Source: Nectonema munidae | Taxonomy: Eukaryota > Nematomorpha > Nectonematoida > Nectonematidae | DNA: 64,000 bases | Direction: 5' to 3' | Assembly (NCBI GenBank): GCA_030549495.1 | Contig: JAUIRK010000778.1 | Coordinates: 1-64,000 of the forward strand | Part shown: positions 1-10,443 of the stretch, piece after piece | How the letters are laid out: each line of letters opens with the position of its first letter | Position numbering within the stretch: the first letter of the stretch is position 1 | Position numbers and translations under genes: made by a program | Notes under the pieces: model-generated | Database searches by the model: none | Seen by the model: the letters and a program-made list of their open reading frames with translations, nothing else | Told to the model about the DNA's origin: nothing

Positions 1-420
1 CCTCCCGCAAACCAAACACTCAATCCTCCCCCAAATATACAATAACAATAAGCCATTATCATCACTAACCCATACATTCTACAAAACAGTCTAGTGTCTA
101 CAGCCATGAAAATCATCCAAATTTTCTTTTCTATTTCAGAAAGACCCATAAAGACTAAACTCACACTTTTAAGACTAAATTCCAGCAGACTTGCGAGCAT
201 ATCAGCTTCAGCTGGAAAGTGCTTAGAAATCTCCATACCTACCTACCTAGATATTTTTTAAAGGCTCTTTTTACATTCAAAATGTTTGAAATAGTAATCG
301 TGTTTTAACATTTTATTTTTTACTTTAACAATGTTTCTATAAATAATATATATACTTTTTGTATTTCTAGCATTTTTTTAGCTTTTTATGATAATAATCA
401 TGCTTTTTTATTAAATTAAG
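1..420. other. No recognisable feature
   Basis: AT-rich sequence with a short C-rich start. I see no open frame, terminal repeat or tRNA-like box. The last eight bases may be the left target-site copy of the element that starts next to it. Confidence 0.5.
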
Positions 421-2306
421 CCAGGGCTGTAGCTAGAAATTGGAAGTTGGGGGGGCACCAGAGGAAGTCGAGGGGGCTTGAATATTTTGATTTAAAATTG
501 GGCAATTTAATACTTTTAAAAATAAGTAATGAATAAATAAAACAATTATTTATAGAAATAAAACTTATCTCATTTTGGAAAAACAATACATGCTCTTTCA
601 AAAAGTTGAATTCTTCTTGTTTTGTTAGAAAATATTTTTGTATATGAATCTAAATATGACAGCAGAATCAAGTTTTTTTTTTCTCGTGCATCATAGAAGT
701 TCTTTGGCTTGTCAAAACTTTTTTTAGCATGAAAATGATCCTTCACACGATTATGTACTTATTCGGTTAGTATGACCATCTTAAAATATAAATGCAAAAA
801 GAAAAATGTATTGAGGGAAATTAAATTAACTACATGAAATTTCATGAATAAACATCATATATCACAAACGAACAGCATGGATTCTTCAAGAAAAAATCAA
901 TATTAACCCAAATAATAGAATTTCACAGTGAGGTTTCAACAATTTTAGAAAAATACTCATCTGTTGACGTTATTTATTTTGACTTTAGTAAAGCCTTCGA
1001 TAAAGAACCGCACAACCAGTTGCTCAAAAAACTGAATAGCTATGGCATAAACGCAAATGTTTTGAATTGGATCGAATCCTTTCTGAAAAATAGAAAACAA
1101 CAAGTTTCGATCGATGGTCAGTTATCAAACAAGTCTAATGTAACATGTGGTGTTATTCAAGGTAGTGTTCTTGGTCCCTTATTATTTAACTTGTACATAA
1201 ACGACTTACCCTTTGATATCAACTCTAGTTTGAAACTGTTTGCCGATGATCTGAAGATCTACGGTACTTCGACTAAAACATCCCAAAAACCCTATAGGCT
1301 GATCTTTTTGCTCTTTACGAAGGGTGCTGTACTTGGAGAATGGGTCTCAATTTTTCAAATAGTAGTCACCTACGAATTGGCATGAATAACATCATCATCA
1401 CCTATTACATAGTTGGTTACGATATAAAACAAGTTAACATTATTAAAGACCTTGGTGTTGTTTTAAACCTCACTTTTCGAATGCTACATCAAAAGCTAAT
1501 TCAATTTTCTTCAAAATCTTCAGACACTTCTCTGTAATTGATGCTAAAATAACTCTACCATTGTATAAAGCCTTAATACGTCCACATCTTCAATACGGTA
1601 ACGTAGTATCCCACCCTACACGCGTGAAGGATATGAAAAGCTTAGAAAAATTGCAAAGGTTATAACAAAAAAAAAAAGTATTCGAATAACTATATTACAA
1701 AGAAAGATTGCGAAAATTATCTCTATCATCTCTAACCTACAGCTACAAGCGTAATGACATGATTACAGTTTATAATATAATCAATAGAAATATAAATGTA
1801 AAGTCCATAGTTTTACCCGCTTTTTCTTCTAGAAGTTCAAGAAATCATGGAAAACAGTTGGTGAAGCCAAGATGCGCAAAAAGATACATCAGATGCTCTC
1901 TTTTTAATAGAAATATAAATAAATAAACAGCCTTCCAAAACATGCTATAGATTCCCCTTCTCTAAACACTTTCAAAAACCGAAGTGATTCTCATTGGAAA
2001 AAACTAATCTTCACTTTTAACTAGTTGTTTCTCTACTATTTTCGTCTTAAAAATAAGGATTATCATTTATGTTTCTATTTACTTACTCAATGCGATACCT
2101 ACAAGCTTTTATTATTTTTTTTCGCTTTATAAAGTATGTTATGTTATATCAAACTAAATACAGAAAACTTTTTTACAAAAATAATATCTTGAATATTTAC
2201 TAAATTTAACAAGGAAGTTAGAGGGGGACAAAATAGAAAGTCGAGGGGGCACAAGAGGAAGTTGTGGGAGGGGGGAGAGCATGGCGCCCTTTCTCGCTAC
2301 GGCCCT
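421..2306. mobile_element. G-rich hAT-like element carrying a LINE relic
   Basis: The left end reads CCAGGGCTGTAGCTAGAAA and the reverse complement of the right end reads AGGGCCGTAGCGAGAAA, so the two ends form an imperfect terminal inverted repeat. The flanks AAATTAAG (413-420) and AAATTAAA (2307-2314) match at 7 of 8 bases, the 8-bp duplication expected of hAT elements. Inside both ends lie G-tracts with the motifs GGAAGTTG and AAGTCGAGGGGGC, in the same orientation at both ends rather than inverted. The ends resemble the CAGTGGCGTAGCC family seen elsewhere in the window. The interior is occupied mostly by a LINE reverse-transcriptase remnant. An alternative is two solo ends that happen to flank the LINE. 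Confidence 0.5.
862..2022 (+). mobile_element. LINE reverse transcriptase relic (Jockey/CR1-like)
   Basis: Conceptual translation gives the order of reverse-transcriptase motifs seen in Jockey/CR1-type non-LTR retrotransposons: FDFSKAFDK near 976-1002, GVIQGSVLGPLLFNLYIND near 1150-1205, and the catalytic FADDLKIY near 1239-1262. It continues with the thumb-side motifs KDLGVVLN and PLYKALIRPHLQYGN, then the C-terminal NSLPKHAIDSPSLNTFKNR that normally precedes the stop. The 5' half (endonuclease and ORF1) is absent, so this is a 5'-truncated copy. The motifs fall in at least four reading-frame segments with stops between them, so it is dead. It lies inside a G-rich DNA element. The family name is inferred from motif wording and could be another CR1-clade lineage. 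Confidence 0.85.
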
Positions 2307-2501
2307 AAATTAAACATATTGTTTTTAATCCAGTTTTTGAACTTTCCTTTATATTTGTTTTTTACAAATAACTTGTATTTTTGTCGAAACAAATATGGAA
2401 GTAACTAATTTGTATTTCATTAGTAATTTTAGAATTTATGAAATAGAGTAAAAGTTCTGAATTATCATAGTATTTCCTTAAATAGCGATACTAATAAATA
2501 T

Positions 2502-2590
2502 AGGAGCCTCATGGTTGTTAGGGTGTACCTCTCAGCTTAACAGTTGAAGATTAGGGGTTTTTTCCCAAGCCCCCCCCCCTAAAAAAAAAT
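2502..2590 (+). repeat. tRNA-like SINE head
   Basis: The stretch has a box A-like TGGTTGTTAGGGTG followed about 35 bases later by a degenerate box B (GGGGTTTTTTCCC), then a C-tract and an A-rich run. The spacing fits a tRNA-derived SINE promoter. Box B has lost the conserved TTCGA, so it is probably an old copy. The phrase TGAAGATTAGG recurs in the tRNA-like segment at 33624. Confidence 0.4.
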
Positions 2591-2875
2591 ATAAAAAAAC
2601 TTATTAAAAACCCTTAAAACAAATATAGCACATATATTAATTCTGCTGAGAGTGTTTTTTTTTTCAACCAACCATACTAATAAATATTTATATTTATTAT
2701 ATAATTATATAATAAATATAATATAAATAATTATAGTATTTAATAGGATAATTGTTAAAAAGACAAGATAGTTAATATATATATATGAAAAAACCGTATT
2801 CTACCATTCAAGACAGTACATATGGTGGACCAATATAGAATACATATTTTTTAAATTTATATTTTTGTTTTTGTT

Positions 2876-2885
2876 AGAAAATAAA
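2876..2885 (+). promoter_or_regulatory. Candidate 3' splice site before SRP14 start
   Basis: A T-rich tract ending in TTTTTGTTAG at 2868-2877 lies eight bases before the chosen ATG. It would be a good acceptor for an intron in the 5' untranslated region. I could not identify a matching upstream exon. Confidence 0.35.
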
Positions 2886-3251
2886 ATGGTTCTCAAAACT
2901 CGACAAAAGTTTTTGGAATTACTCTCTTCGCTTTTGGGAAAGTCTAAATCAGATGAAAAAACTTTAAGATTTGTAATGAAAAGATATGATGGTAAATGTA
3001 AGCCAACTCCTAGAGAAAATAAAAAAGAAGTTGTTAAAGCGGTAAAACTGTCTAGTCCATCAAGCTATTCAATTCTGATACGCATTAAACACGGAAGCAA
3101 AAAGTATTCGACAATTATAAATAATAAAGATGTTAATAAATTTAAATCGGAGTGCTTCGATATATTTGGTGAACATTGGTTATCAGATAAAACTAAAAAG
3201 AAATTGACAAAGAAAAAGCCTCCTACGAGCTGTGAGTATTTACTATCTTAA
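2886..3251 (+). CDS. SRP14: Signal recognition particle 14 kDa subunit
   Basis: The 121-residue product matches SRP14 along its length: an N-terminal helix starting MVLKTRQKFLELL, the conserved MKRYDGKCKPTPRE (about residues 31-44; human has LKKYDGRTKPIPKK), then KKYSTIINNKDVNKF (72-86; human KKKISTVVSSKEVNKF), and a Lys-rich tail. In the family SRP14 pairs with SRP9 and binds the Alu domain of SRP RNA in the cytoplasm, where it slows elongation during ER targeting. The length agrees with animal SRP14 (about 110-136 residues). I chose the ATG at 2886 rather than the in-frame ATG at 2865, because the earlier one lies upstream of a candidate splice acceptor and adds seven non-conserved residues. 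A poly(A) signal AATAAA follows at 3266-3271. GTGAGT at 3231-3236 could be a donor that extends the basic tail, but the frame closes naturally 15 bases later. No introns fall in the coding part, so a retrocopy cannot be excluded, although the frame is intact. Confidence 0.88.
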   Translation: MVLKTRQKFLELLSSLLGKSKSDEKTLRFVMKRYDGKCKPTPRENKKEVVKAVKLSSPSSYSILIRIKHGSKKYSTIINNKDVNKFKSECFDIFGEHWLSDKTKKKLTKKKPPTSCEYLLS

Positions 3252-3370
3252 TTTATTATCGTATAAATAAATTGCTTTACTTTACTATTTTTTTTCCTTA
3301 AAAGAATAATTTTATGAATAAAATGTTCCAAATGAGATCCATGTGTATTTATTTACTTTCATTATTTGTC

Positions 3371-3420
3371 CACTGACGTACCCAGAATTTTTTCTTAGGG
3401 GGCAGTAGAGGGGGTGCTGC
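3371..3420 (+). repeat. Solo end of CAGTGGCGTAGCC-type MITE
   Basis: The sequence CACTGACGTACCCAG followed by a short spacer and GGGGGCA matches the left end of the G-tract MITE family best seen at 6490. I could not find its partner end or a target-site duplication. Confidence 0.45.
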
Positions 3421-3555
3421 AAAATTATTGAGAAAAAGAAGATAATTTTAATCCATACTTAGATTTGTCTTTTATTTATTAATATTATATAATTCTGTAT
3501 TGATTTTTTTGACAAAAAAATTTATATCACTGTTTAAAATGTTAGTCCCCTTTTA

Positions 3556-3813
3556 TTGGTAAAAATTTTTGGTAATGTTTTATTTTACGGTTCCAGTAAT
3601 CAAAAATTTTAATAATAATTTGTTCAAAATTTTTTCAAATTTAATTAGTTAGTTTTATGTAAAAGATCTAGAATCTTTAGTAATATATATCAACAAAATA
3701 AACTACGTTGAAAAATGTAGTTTGGTTCACATCACAACAATAAATAATAATTGATTAATTTTTTTTGTTTGACGGAACCGTAAAGTAAAACATTATCAAT
3801 TTTTTTTACAAAT
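3556..3813. repeat. Foldback MITE with arms of about 60 bp
   Basis: The left arm from 3556 (GGTAATGTTTTATTTTACGG at 3571-3590) is complementary to the right arm (reverse complement GATAATGTTTTACTTTACGG), and the match runs on to both sides. The unpaired centre is about 130 bp. No coding content. The superfamily cannot be told from what I see. Confidence 0.6.
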
Positions 3814-5006
3814 AGTTCTGTCAACTTCTTTTGTATATTCTTTCATAAATTAAAGAAAGATTACATTTTTTTTCTAGATGGCGTTATAGATCTAAGCGAT
3901 TTAAGGTTGAAAAACATAAACGGCAATACTTGAGCCGAATGTTAACAGGTCCTAAAAAAAGAATAAAAGTTTTTTTACATTAAATAAAAATTATTTGAAA
4001 AACCTTCAAAAAGTTTGAGGCAGGGGCGCACATCCTTGAGCGCCGATTCTAGGATTACTTTTAAGTGCTAGAATTACACTATAAAATCCACTCAAAGAAG
4101 TGATAAAGCTCGAGGGGGAATCTGCATTACCCCATGTTCTTGATAATCCCACGGGCATATCCTAGAGGAGTTCCTAGTTGTGCTGATACCCTGGGATATA
4201 GAAAGATTGGCTGGTGAGTAGGGAAACTACGAGAACTGAGGGAGCGTCTTGTTCATCGTAAGCTTGTAATTTACGACATGCGTAAGGATGGATGTGTACG
4301 TCAAGAACAATACTTAACTTAAACTAGAAACTCTTTTTTTTAATAGAAATCATAGCATCTCTGGTTAAACTAAACGAAAAGTTTATAATTTTACGAATAT
4401 ATCAAACTTAGCATGTAATATGAGATAAAGCTTGGGAATAAGACTGTGAAATGATAGACTTTATGCTGGTTTCAAAGACAAGTCAACTCACTGTCACTAT
4501 GGAATAGTTTGTATACTAGCATTGCTGGAAGTAATAAGGGATTTTTCTTACTACTCTTTCATGATTCAAATTTATTATGCTTTGCATATATATCTATATA
4601 CAGTATACACTAGCATCATTTGAATATACTTTTTGATAGCAACATAGTCCTTGATAGTTATGGCGTTCTATAGTAAGAAATAAAGATATTTTTGCTTTGA
4701 TCTTTTTTTCAATTATTTGCTTGATTTGGCTTGTAAACTTTTTTCGGTTCAAGTGAAGTTGCTGCGTATACATCAGAGATCTGCAATATACGTTTTCTCT
4801 CACTGAACCCGAATAAAATTCTAATTTTCAAACCGTGTTCGACCCGTTAATTAGGATTTTCAGTGGCCGAACTAATGGACCCGAATTTTGCAGATATTGT
4901 GTTTATGAGAAGCAATTTCATTTCATCATCACTATGAATTTACCATATACCTGTAAGCTGTATCAATTTCAAGCTGACATTTGTGCTATTTATACATTTA
5001 CTTTTC
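3814..5006. other. No recognisable gene
   Basis: It holds one copy of the TAGATGGCGTTA motif (3879-3890) and a somewhat GC-richer patch at 4017-4260 that I cannot assign. Short open frames on both strands show no family motif. Confidence 0.4.
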
Positions 5007-5050
5007 CAGTGACGTAGCGAAAAATAAAAAATGGGGTGGCACATAGGCTA
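5007..5050 (+). repeat. Solo end of CAGTGGCGTAGCC-type MITE
   Basis: CAGTGACGTAGCGAAAAA followed by ATGGGGTGGCACA matches the terminal repeat of the family at 6490 and, inverted, the end at 42060. I could not find the partner end with confidence; the G-run near 5590 may belong to it. Confidence 0.45.
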
Positions 5051-6481
5051 CATTTTTGGCAAAATTTTTATTAAAAAATTTGAAACCTGTGGAATTTTTG
5101 CTAAAACTATCATTCTTCAAAAATACAAAACTTTGTTTTCAATGATTTTCATCCATCGGTATTCATCAAGATACATTACATAATATTTAAGGATATCATT
5201 CCAAAATAAATTTAACTTATGATTTAGCATTTGTGAGTATCTATTTTGCAGCCATATTTGAATGTAATCTTTCATTATTTAGCAGCTTTTTCAATTTTTC
5301 ATTCGTTCTCGGTACAAAAACTACTTTTTAACACTTTTTTAAAATTTATAACAAATAGAAGTTAATTTACTTTTGAGTTCTAATTCTAGGTTGTGTGTCT
5401 GCATATATGCTTCAACTTTGCTATATAAAAGATCAAAGTCTCCTCTTCCTCTAAACTCATTTATTTTCGGAGGAGTGGTTGTAAATCTTTTACCTAAACT
5501 CATAACAAAATTCGGTACTTAAAAATTATTAATTATTAGTATTTTAAAATTATTAAGTTGGAAAAAATAAAAAATAAAATTTTTAGAGTGGGGGGGGGGG
5601 GGAGATAACCCATAAGTACCAAAATTTCTCTGATAATGAAAAGGCTATGGACATAGCAGTTACATTATTACCTGCTGATGCTTGAGGGGTGCAATAAAAA
5701 TTTTTGACCTGCGGCGCCACATTACACTTAATTTTATTAATTAATACTTACCCAAAAGGTATGTGAGGGTGCTGTTTTTAATAATAAAAATTTTAAAGAT
5801 TTATCACACTTGTTCTTGTTAAGTTTGTATTTATATTAATAAGAAACCTAAATTTCATAAAACTTGCTCTTATTATAAAAAGATAAAACATTATAAGAAA
5901 TTTCAAACTTACAACTCGCACTCGAGAGCAACAAAGATTACTCAGCTCTTAATATATCAATTTCATAGCCAAGAAAATCTTTTGATTGCTATCAAAATCT
6001 TTTGTTTATTCTATCTGGGGTGTCTATAGTGCAAACATTTATTTCTGGCATTCAGTTAAGAAAACTTATGAATTGAGTGAGGTTTTCTTCATTTTATATA
6101 TGAATCAGTTAAATTTGTTTAAGCAAGAATAAAAGAATAAAGGTGGCTGGATAAACAGGCCTAGAAGCGATAATGTGTGTGTTTTATTTGTTCTTCAATA
6201 AGATGTTAGGTACGCTGTGAGCGAGCATGTCTAAAGTTAGTATAAATCAAGCAAAGAAATGAAAGGATGACAATTGTGGCAATTTTTGTATGGGATATGT
6301 GGAATTTACATAAGAATAAAATGATTTTTATAAATGACGTGTTCGAAGTGTGCATCATCACCCAATTAAATTTAAAGCTGTTTACTTATGATTGGTTAAT
6401 AGTAAGCCCTCTTTAATCCTTATTTTATTTTAAAATATTGTAAAGTAATTTAATTTCACTATGACCTTTTCTTTTTTATGT
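5051..6481. other. No recognisable gene; one poly-G run
   Basis: AT-rich sequence with a run of about 14 G at 5588-5602, probably inside a degraded MITE. No open frame carries a family motif. Confidence 0.4.
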
Positions 6482-6489
6482 ATAGGAAC

Positions 6490-6614
6490 CAGTGGCGTAG
6501 CCAAGAAATGGAAGTTGGGGGGGGGGGGGCAAGCATATTGGAAGGTATTTGGAGGGGGGGGCAAAAAAAGTATTTGGGGTCACTGCCCCCTTGCCCCCTC
6601 TGGCTACGCCCCTG
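6490..6614. mobile_element. Short hAT-type MITE with G-tracts
   Basis: A 125-bp element that begins CAGTGGCGTAGCC and ends GGCTACGCCCCTG. It is flanked by a perfect 8-bp direct duplication, ATAGGAAC at 6482-6489 and 6615-6622. The interior is almost only G-runs on the left and C-runs on the right, so the whole element can fold back. The 8-bp duplication and the CAG-type terminus place it with hAT. It has no coding capacity. Confidence 0.88.
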
Positions 6615-6850
6615 ATAGGAACATGACTTTTTGTGTTTGTATATAGATGAAAAAGTTGCTAAAAATGTGTAACACTTTTTTAAAATGATAAAATAAAATT
6701 GTCTCCATGATTTTTGAAGTAAAGTAACTTTTTATTGTAGTTTCTTTTCTACTTTTTAAAAATGTTTCTTATAAATGCATTTTGAGAGTACAAATTAATT
6801 TCCTTTATATTTCAAACTTAGAAAATAAAAAGATTAATGATGAAAAAGTA

Positions 6851-7252
6851 CCGTATATACCCATGTAATGTTCGATATTTGAAGACCAATTTTATGGCCT
6901 AAAATTTAGAGGTCGACCATTACATGGGGTATAGTTTTCCAATTTCTTTTTTTAAATTCCAATTTTCTTAGCTTCCTTCAGGGCAAAAATTCTTATAGCT
7001 CCCTGTGATATTACATTGCTAATAGTTATTACCGGTAAATGTCAATCTTAGACTAGGCTACGGTACCGACTGTTTGTTTTTTATGAAATTTAGGCATAAT
7101 GCCAAGCACTGAATGTTAACATAGCCTAGGCTTGGGCTATTGTTAGAATCAAGACTCGAACATTACATGGAGTATATGTTAAAATCCAAAAATATGCAGT
7201 TAAAAATGGGGGTTGACCATTTCATGGGGTAGAACATTACACGGGTATATAT
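6851..7252. repeat. MITE with TATATACCC termini
   Basis: The left end has CCGTATATACCCATGTAATG; the reverse complement of the right end has ATATATACCCGTGTAATG. Further inside, the phrases GACCATTACATGGGGTA and GAACATTACATGGAGTA repeat the terminal motif. About 400 bp, non-coding. A TA duplication at the ends is possible but not provable. Confidence 0.65.
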
Positions 7253-7409
7253 TTGTTATTTGTTTCAAATTACATAAAAGAATCTGGCATCATTGATTTA
7301 ATTGTTCATTTGTTTTAAAGCGTACTTTCTTCTACCAAACGTTCACTACTAATTTCTTCTGATATAAATGCCTACTACAAATGTTTGTTTGGGGTCTTTT
7401 GGTTTAGAA

Positions 7410-7918
7410 CAGGGATCGGCAAACTTTTTTACCCGTAGAACCCTTCATAGAACATTTGTCTTCACATCGACCCCCATCCGACATAGTAATGTTTCATAAA
7501 AGCATTAATCAATGTCAACAATTAAGAGAGAAATAGAAACCAAAAATGTTTCATATATCCTACACAGTGGCGTATCCAGAAATATCTTATAGGGGGGACG
7601 AAATCTATTTAATTTTTTTTTGCAATTTTGCTAAAAGTCTTCAGAGAATACGGCAGCTGTATTGTGTGTTTTAGAATCACTATTTACCTATGTTTTCATA
7701 TTTTTAACATTATTTTGCCATGAATAAATTGTAAAAATTTATTTTTTATACATGTAAGGGTAATTTCCTAAACTATGTTTTAAAAGAAAAAGGAGATTTA
7801 TTACTACAATAAAGTAAAAGAAGCATAGAACAATTTGGTAAGTTCTTCTATCTTATCGACCCCTAAAGATCTGTTATGGACCCCCAGGGATCGATATCGA
7901 CCACTTTGCCGACCCCTG
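7410..7918. mobile_element. hAT MITE inside the Merlin end
   Basis: The left end CAGGGATCGGCAAA and the reverse-complemented right end CAGGGGTCGGCAAA form a terminal inverted repeat. The flanks GTTTAGAA (7402-7409) and ATTTAGAC (7919-7926) match at 6 of 8. They correspond to the Merlin terminal sequence GTTTAGAC, so the target was the Merlin end itself. At 7565 the element contains CAGTGGCGTATCCAG, a further solo end of the G-tract MITE family. Non-coding. Confidence 0.78.
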
Positions 7919-8005
7919 ATTTAGACGGCCACATCAAGTAATCATCATTTCGTCTGCCTTTTATAGTTATTTATTTAATACTAACTGTTTACGAATTGGC
8001 TGCAA

Positions 8006-8804
8006 AAGTGAGCACTGAAGAAAAAGCTATTCGTTACTTTCAAGATAAGGGAGTGTTGCATCAGGAGAGACTGTGAGCAAATCGGCATTTAATGAAGCAT
8101 GATTTATCACAGTGGAGATGTAAAAAAAGTTTGTGCCGAACTAAGTTGGGACTGAGACGCGATACGTTGTTAGAATGTACTCGTCTACCTTTTAAAACGA
8201 TTGTTTATCAAAATGTCCAATACAGCGTACACTGATTGGAAAAATTATAGGCGTGAAGTGTGTGCGGATTCACTGCTCCGAAATCCTGTGCAAATTGGAG
8301 GACAAGGGCTTCATGTTGAAATCGAGGAGTCCTGCTTCTTGGGAAGAAAGTACAATGTGGGCAGAGTTTATCCCCAGCAATGGGTATTTGGTGGAATATG
8401 TCGAGAAACGGGTGCATGCTTCATGTACGCTGTTCCCGATAGATCCGCTGAGACTCTTTTACCTATTATAAAAGAGTGTATTTTACCGGGAACGACAATT
8501 ATTTCCGATAAATGGCGGGCATATGCTGGCATTACATCACTAAAAGGCATCGCGTACATGCATCTAACTGTTGACCATTCAAAATATTTCAAAGACCCTG
8601 AAACTGGAGAACACACTAACTCTATAGTCTCTGGAATCGTTGTGGGCTTTCGCAAAATTGCGAAATAAAAAAGAATGCGGTACTGCGCGCTCACTAATCG
8701 ATTCATATATGTGCGAATTTCTTTGGCGCAAAAGTAACAAAGTGCTAGATTCAGAGGGAAAAATTTATTCAGATATTGCCAATTTTATTCCTTTGTTTAA
8801 ATAA
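8006..8804 (+). pseudogene. Merlin transposase, degraded
   Basis: The product is a DDE transposase of the ISXO2/IS1595-like (Merlin) group, which cuts and pastes its own element. The longest frame (8201-8668) carries PQQWVFGGICRETG, AVPDRSAETLLPIIKE and GTTIISDKWRAYAGI (second catalytic Asp), then LTVDHSKYFKDPETGEHTNSI, all hallmarks of the family. Upstream, in another frame, AIRYFQDKGVLHQERL and RCKKSLCRTKLGLRRDT form the N-terminal zinc-ribbon-like part. Downstream, in a third frame, CEFLWRK and a stop at 8802-8804 form the normal C-terminus. The first catalytic position reads EIEES where the family usually has an Asp (EVDES). With the two frame breaks this makes the copy inactive. Confidence 0.85.
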
Positions 8805-8940
8805 TACTATTCTTAATATCCATTAAAGTTATTAATTTTTTATTTTTTTTAATTTCCGTTTCCTTTTATAAACAACAAAATGTGGGTAAACGCAGAGAAT
8901 TTTCCTTAGAATTTGGCAACCAGGATATAACTATAAAAGG
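8788..8940 (+). repeat. Merlin 3' segment also present at 10587
   Basis: About 55 bases starting TTTATTCCTTTGTTTAAAT are nearly identical to 10587-10640. The similarity goes on, gapped, through AAAATGTGGG and GGCAACCAGGATATA. The second copy sits inside the neighbouring hAT element. Confidence 0.8.
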
Positions 8941-10443
8941 CAGACGAAATGGTGATTACTTGATGTGGGCGTCTAAACGAAAAGACCCGTTTTTTTGTTG
9001 GATGAGGCTCTTGGCAATGTTGAGGAATACTTAATGGAGTCTAATGATGCTTTGGATTTAGTTCTAATGTCTCCTCATAGTCGAGACCAAGCTGCGACTA
9101 ATAATGAAGAAAGAGAAGAACAAAACTTGGCAATAAAGCATAAACCGCCTGTGGATGTTTCAAGTAACATTGAAGTTAATTCGTTAAAGGATAATGATTT
9201 ACCAAATGTGTTCTGTAATAAAAAATATCGGGTACACTTTTTCCTGTTTGAGATCAAAATGTCTCATTTACTTTTAAAATAATGTTTTTCTGAATTTATT
9301 GATAAAGATCCTATTGATATCTTTTGAATTTTTATAATGATCATATCATAAGTGTTAGAAATATGCTTCCCAAAATAATAACCAAGAATGTGTTTTTATC
9401 TAGTGAGGAATTTGATGTATTTATTGGGATATTCATGCTTTCTGGGCATCATGATCTTCTTCGTCAACATATGTTTAGGTCTAAACAAGAGGACCTCGAT
9501 ATACCACTTGTTTCAAATTCTGTCAAGAAACCGCTTCGAAGCAATAAAAAATACTTTCATCTTAATATTGTTACTGGAAATAAAGCTGCTAAAACGGCAC
9601 CGTAATATAATCATACAAAGTATTGGCGTATTTTGGAGCGTTACAAAAAGAATTGTGCATGGACTAGCAGGTGATGCCGTATTATGATAAAAATTCCTTT
9701 AAAATATTTATGCTCGGAAAACCTATTAGATTTAGATTTAAAAATCGGCTTTTGGCGACCTCTACTGCTTATCGAGTTTGAATCAAACTAACTCTACACG
9801 GGGGCTGATAATAAAGATATCCTTAGTTCAAGGATGGTTTGCGATAAAGTACTTTGGAATTTGCTTTATACTCTCTTTACTTTGATAATTTTTTCGCGTG
9901 ATATCACTTGTTGAAAGTCCTTAAGGACAAGAGTCTTAGAGCCACGCTTACTAAAGTGCAGATTTACTGATAAAAAATCTATTCAGAGAACTCAAAGAGG
10001 AGAATACTGCGGTTACTTTGATAGTGATATTGTGATAGTCAAATGTAAAGACAAAAAAGTATGGCAACAAATTTTGAAAATATAGAGCAATTTCAAAACG
10101 TCTCTAGACGGTCAACAGCCATTAAAAACGAATTTTTGTCAAGTAGCCACATTTAAATTATAACAAGTTTATGGAAGGCATTGACATAATCGACCAAGCA
10201 ATTGCTGAATATCGTCTTACTATGAAGTTGAAAAAAAATATGGTTCAATGATATAATAAATTGTCTATCAATTATAAGAGTTGCTGCAATGAAGATTCAC
10301 AGAGCATTATATGGAACAATGGGATCAATTAGAATTTACAAGATCTATTGTTTAAAATTTGCTAAAAAATTCAAATATAACCAGTGGTTCAGGTCCAAAA
10401 GTTAAAAGAAGAAAAATTAAAGCTGATTCACATTACTTGAAAC

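Larger units (their letters stand above)
7392..8988 (+). mobile_element. Merlin (IS1016/ISXO2-like) transposon
   Basis: The terminal inverted repeat is long. It starts GGGTCTTTTGGTTTAGA on the left and GGGTCTTTTCGTTTAGACG on the right, and continues inward through CCACATCAAGTAATCA and CATTTCGTCTGCC to about 65 bp. The left repeat is interrupted by a hAT MITE at 7410-7918. The flanks GTTTGTTTG (7383-7391) and GTTTTTTTG (8989-8997) agree at 8 of 9 bases, matching the 8-9 bp duplications known for Merlin. Without the MITE the element is about 1.1 kb, which is full length for the family. It encodes a degraded transposase and lies inside a piggyBac relic. Confidence 0.88.

Noticed and set aside
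2502-2575. Functional tRNA gene
   Set aside because: Box B is degraded and the acceptor stem does not pair; better explained as a SINE head. The same holds for 29961, 33624, 51700 and 61600.
8208-8706. Minus-strand frames opposite the Merlin transposase
   Set aside because: They are shadows of the + strand transposase, which shows the family motifs.
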